Origin: Acidocella sp.
GTDB lineage: Bacteria > Pseudomonadota > Alphaproteobacteria > Acetobacterales > Acetobacteraceae
Length of the DNA: 64,000 nt
Reading direction: 5' to 3'
Assembly: GCA_026224875.1 (NCBI GenBank)
Contig: JAMFRU010000051.1
Coordinates: 18,592 to 82,591 of the forward strand
A program made the translations under genes and the position numbers. Below, piece by piece: positions 1 through 8,986 of the stretch (positions within the stretch are counted from its first letter, which is position 1; every line of letters starts with the position of its first letter). The notes below the pieces were generated by a model that had not been told where the DNA came from, searched no databases, and saw nothing but the letters and a program-made list of their open reading frames with translations.

Positions 1-615
1 GCGGTCAAACTCCGGGCCGCGCGGCAGCACTTGATGCGAGAGCGAGATGGAAGCACCCGGCATTTCCTCGGCGATAATCTCGCCGATTCGCTTTTCATGC
101 GCCGCGTTGACGAAGGAAAACAGCAGGGAAACCGCAACCGAAGTTACATTCTGTTTTCGTAATTTTCGGCAAGCCACACGCACTGAGTCTTCATCGAGCG
201 GCTTATGTACGTCACCATTGAACAACACGCGCTCGGACACGGTGAGGCGGCGGCGGCGCGGGGTTATCTGCTTCGGCGGGGCGAGGCGAACGTCCCAGAT
301 ATCCTCTTTGAAACCACGGCGGTATTCGATCTCGTCTCGAAACCCTTCAGTGGTGATAAGGCCGGTAAGTGCGCCATTCATTTCGATAAGGGTGTTGTCT
401 GCCACGGTGGTGGCATGCACGATTGCGTCGCAATTGCCGAGGAATTCGCGCAGCGACAGGCCTTCCTTCTCGCTGAGCTTCTCCAGCCCGTTCATCACGC
501 CGATGGAGCGATCCTCCGGTGTGCTGAGATTTTTATGGACGATAACGCTTGAACCTTTGAGAAACGCAAAATCCGTGAACGTGCCACCAATATCAATGCC
601 GACGCGAAAACCCAT
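1..615 (-). CDS. hyuA: Hydantoinase/oxoprolinase family subunit A, N-terminal part (cut by window edge)
   Basis: Reading from the ATG at 615 gives 205 uninterrupted codons running off the left end of the window. The first residues are MGFRVGIDIGGTFTDF, the glycine-rich phosphate-binding motif (GIDIGGTFTD) of the HyuA/oxoprolinase ASKHA-fold subunit, followed by the family's conserved HATTVADNTLIE stretch near residues 68-79. Family members use ATP to open cyclic amides or to activate ketones for carboxylation, acting with the B subunit encoded immediately upstream (58-bp gap). The substrate cannot be read from the sequence. The ORF is open at its 3' side because the gene continues outside the window, so it is partial rather than broken. 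Confidence 0.9.
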   Translation of the reverse strand, partial: MGFRVGIDIGGTFTDFAFLKGSSVIVHKNLSTPEDRSIGVMNGLEKLSEKEGLSLREFLGNCDAIVHATTVADNTLIEMNGALTGLITTEGFRDEIEYRRGFKEDIWDVRLAPPKQITPRRRRLTVSERVLFNGDVHKPLDEDSVRVACRKLRKQNVTSVAVSLLFSFVNAAHEKRIGEIIAEEMPGASISLSHQVLPRGPEFDR

Positions 616-673
616 TACAAACTCCCAGATCGGCAGCGCCGATCAAACTCTCACGGACCCGCTTGCGCGGTTA

Positions 674-2491
674 TTATTCAGCGGCCAGCGCGCCGCGCAT
701 TTCCTGCCGCAGCACTTGCGTGGCTTTAACATCCACGGCCAGGTCATATTCTTCCAGGCTGCCGGTCAGCACCACGCCGTATTTTTCGCGCGCGGCACCC
801 AGGCTAACATACTCGTCCAGCACGTCTTCCTTCACCGCCTCTGGGTCGCGTAAAATCGCCGGGCCGAAGCCTGCCCCGCCGCCATGCTGATAGGCTATGG
901 TGGCACCCGCCGGGAGTTGCGCCTGGGCGGTGCGTTCGATCTTATATTCATTAGGCGAGCCTACCTCGAAATGATTGGTGTAGGGGATCGCATCATCACC
1001 ACCGCACATGCCGCGCAGGGGATGGTCGGCCGAGACCATCCAGGCGACTGCCATGGTCGGCGCCAGCACTGTTTTCACGTTCAAACTGCCGGGCGCGCCG
1101 CGCCATTGGCCGGCACCGCCGCCATCGGTTTTCATCTCGCGGCTGATGTTGAGAATGGGAAAACGTGTCTCCGCATCCTCGGCCTCGGAGAGCAACAGAT
1201 TACCGAGGCTGACCGGACATGACCCCCAGCCGTCGATGCCCTGCACGGCGGAGCTGTCCATCGAGCGGCAATCCACCCCCTGGTCCATCCACATCATGCC
1301 ATTGGCATCGAACCCCATCACTGCATTCGGCATGCCAATTTTATACAATTGCGGTGCCGCACGTTCCGGAACCACCTGGCTGAGGCAGAGACAAACCGCT
1401 TCCGTGATCTCGCAAGCTGGATGGAAGGAACCCAGAGCGGCCGGCTTGCCCGGCGGCGGCTGGGCGATGCAGCCTTCGGGGATGATGATGTCAACCGCGT
1501 CGAACAGGCCTTCGTTCTTGTCGATCGAAGGGTCGATGGCTGCCCCCACCTGCGTCATTACATAGGAGCGGCTGTTGGCAAAGGTGTTCCATACGCCGAC
1601 GAGGGTTTGCCGGTCATCCGTGCCGGTCAGATCCACCGTGAGCTGGTCGCCTTTGATGCTGCAGGCGACATGCACTTTCACATCGCGCGTGCCGACCGTG
1701 TCATGGTCGATCAGCACCGTCGCCTCGTAAACACCATCGGGCCAGCGCGACACTTCTTCACGCATGCGCTTCTCACTCTGGATGATCGCGTGGTTGATGG
1801 CGGCTTTCACCTTGCCGGAACCTTGCGCGCGGATCATCGTCTGCAATTTCACCGCCGCCTGCTGCACGCCGCCGATCATCGCCGCGAGATCGCCGCCGAA
1901 GGTCGCGAAACGGTTGTTGCGCTCCAGCATATGGATCACGTCACGCCGTTTCTCGCCACGATGCACCAGCTTCAGGCACGGGTAGGATACGCCTTCGGTG
2001 TAAATATCGGTTGCTTCCAGCGTGAACCCGCCGGGGTCCTTGCCGCCGGTATCACCTTGATGCGCCTGCAGGGTCTGGAACAGAATCAGCTCGCCGGCAT
2101 CGTCGAACACCGGGGTGTAGACGCAATAATCCGGCAGATGCCCGCCGCCATATTCGGGATCGTTGGAGAGCAGCACATCACCCGGGCCGATGTCGTATGC
2201 ATCCATGTTCATCAGCGCCCAGCGCACCATCATCTGGTTGACGAAAGTGAGGTGCGGCGTGCCGATGGCACCCATGGCCAGGCGCCCCTGCGCATCCACA
2301 ATCGCGGCATTGCGCTCGTTGGAGGAGTTGATGATCGGCGAGGAGGCGGCACGGCCCAGATGCGTCGCGGCTTCAAAACAGATCGTCTCGAACGCGCCGC
2401 GGATGATGCCGGCGGTAACGGGGTCGATATTGGCCCCTGTGGGCAGCGGCGGGCGCTTGGCGGCCAGCTTCCGGTTCAGTTCAAACGACAT
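674..2491 (-). CDS. hyuB: Hydantoinase/oxoprolinase family subunit B
   Basis: The product is about 605 aa, the usual length for HyuB-type subunits, with the family signatures near the N-terminus (GIIRGAFETICFEAA and NSSNERNAAIVDAQG) and LLSNDPEYGGGHLPDY further in. It should form a heteromeric ATP-dependent amidohydrolase or carboxylase with the A subunit downstream. I place the start at the internal ATG at 2491 (MSFELNRK) because an AGGAGG Shine-Dalgarno core lies about ten bases upstream (2502-2507, read on the minus strand); the ORF itself opens seven codons earlier. Gene order is 67-aa ORF, B, A, all minus strand. The substrate is unknown; 5-oxoproline, hydantoins and acetophenone-like compounds are handled by relatives. 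Confidence 0.92.
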   Translation of the reverse strand: MSFELNRKLAAKRPPLPTGANIDPVTAGIIRGAFETICFEAATHLGRAASSPIINSSNERNAAIVDAQGRLAMGAIGTPHLTFVNQMMVRWALMNMDAYDIGPGDVLLSNDPEYGGGHLPDYCVYTPVFDDAGELILFQTLQAHQGDTGGKDPGGFTLEATDIYTEGVSYPCLKLVHRGEKRRDVIHMLERNNRFATFGGDLAAMIGGVQQAAVKLQTMIRAQGSGKVKAAINHAIIQSEKRMREEVSRWPDGVYEATVLIDHDTVGTRDVKVHVACSIKGDQLTVDLTGTDDRQTLVGVWNTFANSRSYVMTQVGAAIDPSIDKNEGLFDAVDIIIPEGCIAQPPPGKPAALGSFHPACEITEAVCLCLSQVVPERAAPQLYKIGMPNAVMGFDANGMMWMDQGVDCRSMDSSAVQGIDGWGSCPVSLGNLLLSEAEDAETRFPILNISREMKTDGGGAGQWRGAPGSLNVKTVLAPTMAVAWMVSADHPLRGMCGGDDAIPYTNHFEVGSPNEYKIERTAQAQLPAGATIAYQHGGGAGFGPAILRDPEAVKEDVLDEYVSLGAAREKYGVVLTGSLEEYDLAVDVKATQVLRQEMRGALAAE

Positions 2492-2542
2492 TCTTTTGCG
2501 CCCTCCTGGCACGGTATAGGCCAGCCATCACGGCCGGCCGTC

Positions 2543-2746
2543 TCAATGTTCGGTAAAGCCGGGGTCGGCCGGGGAGAATCCCGGCGCGGTCTCCGCTTGC
2601 TGCAATTTAGCCGAATCCGCGCAGTAGACCGACACGGTGATGCCGAGATCCAGATGATCGCCGGCACCCACGCATAGGGTTCCCCCAACGCTGTTCGCTT
2701 TGGCGGTACGTTTCTCGGGCACACGCCGCAGGGTCGTTTGACGCAT
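2543..2746 (-). CDS. Small hypothetical protein preceding the hydantoinase genes
   Basis: A 67-codon ORF lies 51 bp upstream of hyuB on the same strand. It starts at an ATG (2746) preceded by GGAG six bases away. The product begins basic (MRQTTLRRVPEKRTAKANSV) and continues with VGAGDHLDLGITVSVYCADS. I do not recognise a domain. The position in front of the B subunit and the plausible ribosome site suggest a real accessory protein of the hydantoinase complex, but the reading frame is open further upstream, so a chance ORF in GC-rich DNA cannot be excluded. Confidence 0.45.
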   Translation of the reverse strand: MRQTTLRRVPEKRTAKANSVGGTLCVGAGDHLDLGITVSVYCADSAKLQQAETAPGFSPADPGFTEH

Positions 2747-2977
2747 CCTTCGCTCCATAATTCGCAGTCTTTGAGCAAATCTAGCTACGCGCGGCGCGGC
2801 GCGGCAGCAAGCAGAGCGAGGGCCTGCTGCCATCTGCGGCAAGCGGGGATGCATTACGAGACCAGCCGTGCCGCGGCGGATATGGTTGAAGAATTGGGCA
2901 AGCCGGACTGCATGGGGAGGCATTTGCCCTATCCTGCCCCGGTGATAGGACGAGCGGGCTGGAGGGTTTGTCTGTTT

Positions 2978-3292
2978 ATGGCTTCGGGTGAATTTACGAA
3001 AGCGGCACAGCTTAGTGACGTGCCGCATGGTGCCAAACTGGTGGTTGAGATAAATGGCAAACCCATTCTGCTATGTAATTGGAACGGCAAGGTTTTTGCG
3101 GTCTCCAACATCTGCTCGCATGCCGAGGAAAAGCTCGATTGCGGCCGCATGTCCAATGGCTGGATCGCCTGCCCGATCCATGGCGCACGGTTTGACCTGG
3201 CCACCGGTAAAGCCAAGAATCCACCCGCCAAACAGCCGATCCCGATCTATGCGGTGCAGCTTGTCGACGGTTGGATCGAGGTTGACGCCTGA
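2978..3292 (+). CDS. Rieske-type 2Fe-2S ferredoxin
   Basis: The 104-aa protein carries the Rieske cluster-binding pair C46-S-H48 and C65-P-I-H68 separated by 16 residues, with the downstream HGARFDLATG loop typical of small non-heme dioxygenase ferredoxins. It should shuttle electrons from a reductase to a Rieske oxygenase, most obviously the alpha subunit at 12.2 kb. The open frame extends upstream, but I take ATG 2978 because GGAGG lies at 2961-2965 and homology-like sequence begins there. No matching ferredoxin reductase gene is present in the window. It is divergent from the hydantoinase genes. Confidence 0.93.
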   Translation: MASGEFTKAAQLSDVPHGAKLVVEINGKPILLCNWNGKVFAVSNICSHAEEKLDCGRMSNGWIACPIHGARFDLATGKAKNPPAKQPIPIYAVQLVDGWIEVDA

Positions 3293-3427
3293 TGGTCACC
3301 GGCCCCGCTATGCCACATCGCACAAGCGATAATGGCCGATTTACCTTGTCCGGCCCCGGGGTTTGTCTTAGAGTATCAAGCCTAAGGGTGCGTACAAAAA
3401 AAGGCGCCTGCGGAAGGAGATCGGCAG

Positions 3428-4420
3428 TTGCCCGTATTGGCTTTTGACATGACAACCGCAAATCATGAGCTTCGGCGCCATGAATTTCGCGGCAAAAATA
3501 ACTCTGACTATTATGAGGGCGAGCTGCGCCCCATCTCGCCGCGCGATGTGGATATGCGCATCGAGAAGAGCGTGGCCGGCGAGTATTACATCTATAAGCT
3601 CACCTCGCGTTCGGGCCTCGTGTTCCGTCGCTCGTGGGCGCATATTCGCTCGGACAAAACCAATGTAACCGTGTTCTGGTTCGTCCGGCGCGGGACTATT
3701 ACCGTGTCCTACCCTGGCGCCAAACATCAGATCAGCCCGCAGGAATGCGCCGTTACCCGCTCCTGCAGGCCCTTCAACATGGAGCTGACGCCGGATAAGA
3801 ACGGGCTGCTCGAGGCCATGCATGTGGTCGTGCCCTCGCATGAGCTGCATTCCATCATCAGCGACGGGCTGGAAGCCGGCCGCCCCTTCCCCACCACCAA
3901 GGGCGATCTGTTTCTGGTCGAGCGGATTTTCACTTTGCTGTTCGATGAAGACGATCAGATCGACGCTGACATCTCCGAGCAACTTGTCCGGACCTTGCTG
4001 ACCGGACTTGGCAAATCCATCACCCGGTTCGGCGGCATCCCGGCACCGCGCAGCTCGATTGCCGAGAAGCGCACATCCGATATCAAGACCTGCATCAGCC
4101 GGCATATCGCCAATCCGGATTTGAATGCGCGGATGGTGGCCGAGCGCTGCGGCATCTCGCTGCGGTATCTCTGCCATATCCTCAAAAAGAACGATCTGTC
4201 CTTCTCGCATCTAATCTGGGAGCGGCGGATTGAAATGGCCGAGGCCTGGCTGAAGGACCCCGCCATGCAGCATCATCTGGTGTGCGAGATCGCCTATCTG
4301 GTCGGGTTCAAAAGCAGCGCGCATTTCAGCCGCATGTTTAAAACACGGTTTGGCGTGGCCCCGCGCGAATATCGCGACCGGCATGCTAAATCCGCCGCGG
4401 CCGCACTGGCTGCCGTTTAA
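3428..4420 (+). CDS. AraC family transcriptional regulator
   Basis: A 330-aa regulator with an N-terminal ligand-sensing region resembling the AraC-binding-like domain and a C-terminal AraC DNA-binding domain from about residue 220: a first helix-turn-helix around NARMVAERCGISLRYLCHIL and a second ending in the hallmark VGFKSSAHFSRMFKTRFGVAPREYR. The start is a TTG at 3428, eight bases after AGGAG (3415-3419); an ATG seven codons later (3449) is the alternative. As the only regulator gene in the first 20 kb, it is the natural candidate to control the oxygenase cluster in response to a pathway substrate, which is inference from position. Confidence 0.93.
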   Translation: MPVLAFDMTTANHELRRHEFRGKNNSDYYEGELRPISPRDVDMRIEKSVAGEYYIYKLTSRSGLVFRRSWAHIRSDKTNVTVFWFVRRGTITVSYPGAKHQISPQECAVTRSCRPFNMELTPDKNGLLEAMHVVVPSHELHSIISDGLEAGRPFPTTKGDLFLVERIFTLLFDEDDQIDADISEQLVRTLLTGLGKSITRFGGIPAPRSSIAEKRTSDIKTCISRHIANPDLNARMVAERCGISLRYLCHILKKNDLSFSHLIWERRIEMAEAWLKDPAMQHHLVCEIAYLVGFKSSAHFSRMFKTRFGVAPREYRDRHAKSAAAALAAV

Positions 4421-4560
4421 AGCGGCACGCCGCAAGCCGGGATTGGCAAGTCATCATGTCTGAAAGTGCAGCGGGCGGGGAAGTTGGCCCGTGCCCTCTT
4501 TACGCACGGCCGGTGGCGGCACATCAATCCTGCATAATAATGGGATGATCGAGGAACGCC

Positions 4561-4992
4561 ATGGATCCGCTGGATCGCTTGCAAGCCATTGAAGACATCC
4601 GCTTGCTGAAGGCGCGCTATTTCCGGTTCATGGACACCAAACAATTCGACCGTCTCCCGGAGTTATTTGCGCCGGATATGCAGGTGCTGACCCCGAGCGG
4701 TGCGGTGTATACGGATAGCGGGCCCGCGTTCGCCGCCAGCCTGAAACATTCGCTGGAACATAGCGTCTCCGTGCATCAGGGTTTCATGGGCGAGATCGAT
4801 ATACTCGACGCGCATAACGCCACGGGAGTATGGGCGATGCAGGATGTGATTGAATGGGCCGACCGGCATCCGGTGCAGGGATGGAAATCCATTACCGGGC
4901 GCGGCCATTATCACGATACCTACCGCAAAATTGACGGCGCCTGGCGGATTGCCAGTTTTACCCTCACCCGGCTGCGGCTGGATACGATTTGA
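4561..4992 (+). CDS. SnoaL-like / NTF2-fold protein
   Basis: A 143-aa single-domain protein whose pattern (DRLQAIEDIRLLKARYFRFMD at the start, FAPDM, GRGHYHDTYRKIDGAWRI near the end) fits the SnoaL-like fold of the NTF2 superfamily. Such proteins serve as small cyclases, isomerases or dehydratases in polyketide, steroid and terpenoid metabolism, or as dioxygenase beta-subunit relatives. GAGG precedes the ATG by about ten bases. It begins a run of plus-strand genes (SnoaL, CrtC-like, kinase, SDR, P450, SDR, ferredoxin) with short gaps. The reaction cannot be assigned. Confidence 0.85.
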   Translation: MDPLDRLQAIEDIRLLKARYFRFMDTKQFDRLPELFAPDMQVLTPSGAVYTDSGPAFAASLKHSLEHSVSVHQGFMGEIDILDAHNATGVWAMQDVIEWADRHPVQGWKSITGRGHYHDTYRKIDGAWRIASFTLTRLRLDTI

Positions 4993-5012
4993 TATAGGAA
5001 TGGAATTCGCAA

Positions 5013-5948
5013 ATGCATGATCTGCCGCAAGCTGACCGGTTTTCAGAAGATCGCAGCGACAATCCGTATTGGAATGAGAGCGTCTGGTTTTCCATTTCCA
5101 AGCCGGAGGAGAAGATCCACGGTTTCGTGCAATATTATTTCCGCCCGAATATGGGCATGCTGAATGGCGGACCGGTGCTGTGGGACCCGAGCGGGACCTA
5201 TCAGTGGAACTGCCTGTACTACAACTGGGCCCATTTGCAGGCGATGCCAGCGGGGGCGGAAAAATTCAACATGACGGCACGTAATTCGCTGACCGTGAAA
5301 GTGCTTGAGCCACTGAAATCCTACGCCATCGGCTATGACAAGGATGGGGTCAAAATGGACCTCGTCTGGGAGGCGATCGGGCCGGTGCATGAGCTGAAGA
5401 CCGGCGATGCGGGGCAGCAGAAAACCGCGCGCTTCCATATCGAGCACCCGGGCCGGATGAAGGGTACAATCCGCATTGATGAGCGGGAGATCGCGATTGA
5501 TTGTTTTTCCATGCGCGACACTTCCTTTGGCCCGCGGGATTATGAGGCGCTGGCCAGCGGCGGGTATTTCTGGGGGATTGCCGCAAACAGTTCTTTCCAC
5601 GCCATCGCCATGGGTGAAGGACACGAGCAGAAAATCATCGGCGGGTATATCTACAAGGATGGCGAACTCTCCAGCCTTGTTTCCGGCACGCGCAAGGTGG
5701 TAGAATTTGGCAAACACGGCCCGCGACGCGTGATTTTTGAGGCCACCGACAAGCTTGGCCGCAGCATGACCGCCACCGGACGACTCGATGATGGGCTGGT
5801 TTTCACCGGCTATACCGACCACACGGTCGTCTGGTCGCTCATTGAATGGGATTGGGATGGCGTGCAACATTGGGGCGACAACCAGGAGTTCTGTTCTCTG
5901 GTGCGATTCCGCGACATCGCCCGCGGCGTGATTCCCGCCGGGCATTAG
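5013..5948 (+). CDS. CrtC-like / DUF7064-DUF7065-type lipocalin-fold protein
   Basis: A 311-aa protein rich in aromatic residues and beta-strand-like segments (NPYWNESVWFSI near the start, MRDTSFGPRDYEA near the middle, SLIEWDWDGVQHWGDNQEF near the end). The layout resembles proteins annotated as DUF7064/DUF7065 or hydroxyneurosporene-synthase (CrtC)-like, which adopt a double lipocalin-like barrel and are often encoded beside steroid or terpenoid catabolic genes. Twenty bases separate it from the SnoaL gene and nine from the kinase, so an operon is likely. The assignment rests on pattern resemblance only; a hydratase or ligand-binding role is possible. Confidence 0.6.
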   Translation: MHDLPQADRFSEDRSDNPYWNESVWFSISKPEEKIHGFVQYYFRPNMGMLNGGPVLWDPSGTYQWNCLYYNWAHLQAMPAGAEKFNMTARNSLTVKVLEPLKSYAIGYDKDGVKMDLVWEAIGPVHELKTGDAGQQKTARFHIEHPGRMKGTIRIDEREIAIDCFSMRDTSFGPRDYEALASGGYFWGIAANSSFHAIAMGEGHEQKIIGGYIYKDGELSSLVSGTRKVVEFGKHGPRRVIFEATDKLGRSMTATGRLDDGLVFTGYTDHTVVWSLIEWDWDGVQHWGDNQEFCSLVRFRDIARGVIPAGH

Positions 5949-5957
5949 GAGAGCATC

Positions 5958-6653
5958 GTGCAACCCAATCAAACACCAGGTCAGATTATCATCGTCAACG
6001 GCACTTCGGGTTCGGGTAAATCCACCACCTGCGAATTGCTGGCCAAAAAGTCGCAGGATTTCTGGCTGCTTTATGGCATCGACCATTTTATGGCAGGCAC
6101 TCTGCCGGCACAATTTGGCCATCACGGGCCGCGTTCGCGCGAGGGGATTTATGCGCATCCGGTGGACGAGCAAAATCCCAGCGGGCCGCTGCGCTGGAGT
6201 TTTGGCCCCTATGGCACGCGGGCTTTTGCCACGCTGCATGAATGGGTCGCCAGCGCCTCGCGCCAGGGCTGCAATATCATCCTCGACCATCTGATGATGA
6301 TCGATCCGCCGGTGTTGCAGGATGCAATCTGGCGTATGCAGGGCCTGCCGGTGCTGCTGGTCACGTTGAAGCCGCCGTATGAAGTGCTGCAACAGCGCCT
6401 GGCCCAGCGCAAATACGACAAGAAACTCCCAACCGATATTCTCGGCGAGGATGCCGTGCGCATCATCACCGACCGGCTCGACCGCCTGCGCCCCTGGTTC
6501 TACGAGGCCGTTTACGCCAATGATTGCAGCGATCTGGAGATCGACACCGAGACGCACGGGCCGGAAGCGGTGCGGACAATGATCGAGCAGCGGCTGACGG
6601 CCGGACCCGGTACCGCCTTCGAGACGCTGCGGGCCCGCTACCCCCAGCCATAA
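5958..6653 (+). CDS. Chloramphenicol-phosphotransferase-like P-loop kinase
   Basis: A 231-aa P-loop protein with a Walker A motif close to the N-terminus (NGTSGSGKST, residues about 14-23), as in the CPT-like family of small-molecule O-phosphotransferases. The later segments NIILDHLMMIDPP and LLVTLKPPYEVLQQRL also fit that family. The start is a GTG with AGGAGAG six bases upstream. It may phosphorylate a hydroxyl on a pathway intermediate or detoxify an inhibitor; no resistance context is seen. Its presence in an oxygenase cluster is unusual. The protein is longer than the classic enzyme of about 180 aa. Confidence 0.75.
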   Translation: MQPNQTPGQIIIVNGTSGSGKSTTCELLAKKSQDFWLLYGIDHFMAGTLPAQFGHHGPRSREGIYAHPVDEQNPSGPLRWSFGPYGTRAFATLHEWVASASRQGCNIILDHLMMIDPPVLQDAIWRMQGLPVLLVTLKPPYEVLQQRLAQRKYDKKLPTDILGEDAVRIITDRLDRLRPWFYEAVYANDCSDLEIDTETHGPEAVRTMIEQRLTAGPGTAFETLRARYPQP

Positions 6654-6811
6654 GGTTGCCCGAAAATGAGACGCGAATTGCTCGGCACCGCCACCGGGCG
6701 GCAATTCCGCCGGTTACGAATGGCGCAAGGAGGCGAGCCAAGGGTAGAGTGATGCGTGATTCCTTCAGGAACACGGGTCGAAACTGATATAAATCTAAGC
6801 AGCGGACGGGA

Positions 6812-7666
6812 ATGAATTTGGCACCTGGGATGGAAAACGGCCACGCCGCAAACGGCACGGCAAGCAATGGTGCCAACAGGGCGCCGGTTGTACTGATTAC
6901 CGGCGCCAGCGCGGGTATTGGCGAGGCCACGGCACAGCGTTTTGCGCGCGAGGGTTACCGGATTGTCGCCGTGGCGCGCGGCCGCGAGAAGCTTGACCGC
7001 CTGGTCGCCGCCCTCTCCCCCATTACCGAGATTGTTGCGTTTGCGGGTGACGTGGCCGAACCGCATGTGCCGCAGCAGGCCGTGGACCTCGCCATGGCAC
7101 GCTTTGGCCGGCTCGATTGCCTGGTGAATAACGCCGGTTCCGGGCGCTGGGCGGCGGTGCATGAAACCGATGATTCCATGCTTAACGAGGTCGTCGATAT
7201 CAGCCTTAAGGCCCCGTTCCGCTTTTGTCGGGCGGCGTTGGGTGTGATGAAGCCGGGCTCGGCCATCGTCACCGTCGGCTCTACATTCGGGATGGTCGGC
7301 GGGTTGAGCGGTGGGATTTACTGCGCGGTGAAGGCCGGGCTGATCGGGCTGACCCAGACGCTCGCGGCGGAATATGGCGCCAAGGGCATCCGCTCCAATC
7401 TGGTGGCACCCGGCGTGATAAAAACCGACATGACCAAGGATTACTGGGATGCGGATTTCTTCAGCCGCATCAACCAGGAGATGACACCGTTCGACCGCGA
7501 GGGCACGACCACGGATGTCGCCAATGCCATTTATTTTCTGGCCTCCGACCAGGGCAGCTATATCAACGGCCAGAGCATCGCACTTGACGGCGGCTGGACC
7601 ACAACGAAGTTTCTGTGCAAGGAAGCGATGCTCGCCGAGCGCGTACCTCACAGCAAAGTAAGCTAG
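6812..7666 (+). CDS. Short-chain dehydrogenase/reductase (SDR)
   Basis: A classical SDR of 284 aa: nucleotide-binding TGASAGIG after a short alanine/asparagine-rich leader, NNAGSG in the middle, catalytic Y-C-A-V-K after a conserved serine, and a C-terminal ALDGGW. It should oxidise an alcohol or reduce a ketone with NAD(P). The start is ambiguous: ATG 6812 follows a weak GGACGGGA, and a second ATG lies at 6830. The P450 gene follows after 11 bp, so the two are probably cotranscribed and act on the same intermediate. Confidence 0.92.
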   Translation: MNLAPGMENGHAANGTASNGANRAPVVLITGASAGIGEATAQRFAREGYRIVAVARGREKLDRLVAALSPITEIVAFAGDVAEPHVPQQAVDLAMARFGRLDCLVNNAGSGRWAAVHETDDSMLNEVVDISLKAPFRFCRAALGVMKPGSAIVTVGSTFGMVGGLSGGIYCAVKAGLIGLTQTLAAEYGAKGIRSNLVAPGVIKTDMTKDYWDADFFSRINQEMTPFDREGTTTDVANAIYFLASDQGSYINGQSIALDGGWTTTKFLCKEAMLAERVPHSKVS

Positions 7667-7677
7667 GGAGAGTGGTA

Positions 7678-8976
7678 ATGAACGCAACGAATGGTGCCGG
7701 CGTGTGCCCGATGACCGGCAAAGGCGCCGCGCTGGAGCAGATGTCGCTGATCGACCCGGAGATTTCGGCCCGACCGAAAGCCTATTACGACGCGATGCGC
7801 GAGGCCGACCCCGTGCATTACGATGAGAAGCTGCACATGTATCTCATCTCGCGCTTCGAGGATATTCAAACCATCCAGCGCGATCCAATCACTTACTCGG
7901 TCAAGCATGGCTACGAGGCGCAATATTCCGCCGGCTTCTTCGACGAATTCAAGGAGATTCTGGAGCGCGACGGCGGCGGCTATTTCCCCGATGCCATCAT
8001 GTCCGACCCGCCGTACCACACGCACATCCGCGGGTTGATGGACCGCGCCTTCACAGCCCACCGTGTGCGTGAACTGGAGCCGCTGATCACCTCGATCATC
8101 GTGGATGTTATCGATAAATTGCCCGCAACCGGCCCGGTCGATATCGTTAAAGCGTTTTCGGTGCCCATCACTATCCGCGTTATCTGCGAGCAGCTCGGCG
8201 TGGACCAGTATAACGCCGACAAATTGTCGCGCTGGTCGCAGGCCGTGACGGCTCAAATAGGCCGCATGCAGAATCGCGAGCAGATGATCGAGAATGCGAA
8301 AGAACTTTGCGATCTGCAGCATTTCCTCATCGGCCATATCCGCGACCGTGAGGCCAACCCGAAAGAGGATATGATCTCCGACCTGGTGCATGCCAAAATC
8401 GAAGGTTCGGATGAGACGAAGTTGACATTTAAAGAGATCGTCTCACTGGTGCGCGCGCTGATGATCGCGGGCAATGACACCACGGCCACGGCGATGACCA
8501 ATCTGTTCTACATTCTCGCTACCCAGCCGAAGGTGGCTGAAATTCTCATGAACGCCGCCGATGACGACCGGTTGATGTCGCGCTTTACCGAGGAGCTGCT
8601 GCGCATCGAGCCGCCGGTGCGTGGGCTCTCGCGCATGACGACCAAAGAGGTCGAGCTTGGCGGTAAAACCCTGCCGGCACATGCGCATCTGCTGTTGATG
8701 TACGCCTCCGCCAATGACCAGGAAGAGGTATTCGGCTGCCCGCGCGATTTCGATATGGAGCGCAGCAATCTCGGCCGGCATGTGTCCTTCGGCGGCGGCC
8801 CGCATAAATGCATCGGCATCTCGCTGGCGCGGCTGGAAATCCGCATCGCGGCGCGCGAGGTGGCCAAGCGGCTGAAAAACATCAAGCTGGAAATCCCGGT
8901 CGGGGAAATCCCCTATTTGAAGTCCGTGGCAACGCACTCGATCGAAAGCCTGCCGATCAGCTATACGAAAATCTGA
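7678..8976 (+). CDS. Cytochrome P450 monooxygenase
   Basis: A soluble bacterial P450 of 432 aa with all hallmark motifs: I-helix oxygen-binding AGNDTT at 264-269, K-helix E306-L-L-R309, and the heme loop FGGGPHKCIG with ligand C378. There is no membrane anchor. The start is ATG 7678, preceded by AGGGAGAG; the open frame runs 21 codons further upstream inside the SDR gene and is rejected as the start. The ferredoxin at 9.8 kb is the likely electron donor, and the SDR genes on both sides suggest that the hydroxyl it introduces is oxidised next. Bacterial class I P450s of this type hydroxylate terpenoids, steroids and fatty acids. Confidence 0.95.
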   Translation: MNATNGAGVCPMTGKGAALEQMSLIDPEISARPKAYYDAMREADPVHYDEKLHMYLISRFEDIQTIQRDPITYSVKHGYEAQYSAGFFDEFKEILERDGGGYFPDAIMSDPPYHTHIRGLMDRAFTAHRVRELEPLITSIIVDVIDKLPATGPVDIVKAFSVPITIRVICEQLGVDQYNADKLSRWSQAVTAQIGRMQNREQMIENAKELCDLQHFLIGHIRDREANPKEDMISDLVHAKIEGSDETKLTFKEIVSLVRALMIAGNDTTATAMTNLFYILATQPKVAEILMNAADDDRLMSRFTEELLRIEPPVRGLSRMTTKEVELGGKTLPAHAHLLLMYASANDQEEVFGCPRDFDMERSNLGRHVSFGGGPHKCIGISLARLEIRIAAREVAKRLKNIKLEIPVGEIPYLKSVATHSIESLPISYTKI

Positions 8977-8986
8977 GGGACATACA

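Noticed and set aside
1349..2677. A 442-codon plus-strand frame opposite hyuB
   Set aside because: It lies opposite a clear HyuB protein in the complementary frame and has no recognisable motif.
5043..6704. A 553-codon open frame on the minus strand across the CrtC-like and kinase genes
   Set aside because: It is antisense to two well-supported genes, has the histidine/arginine-rich composition typical of GC-rich shadow frames, and shows no domain.
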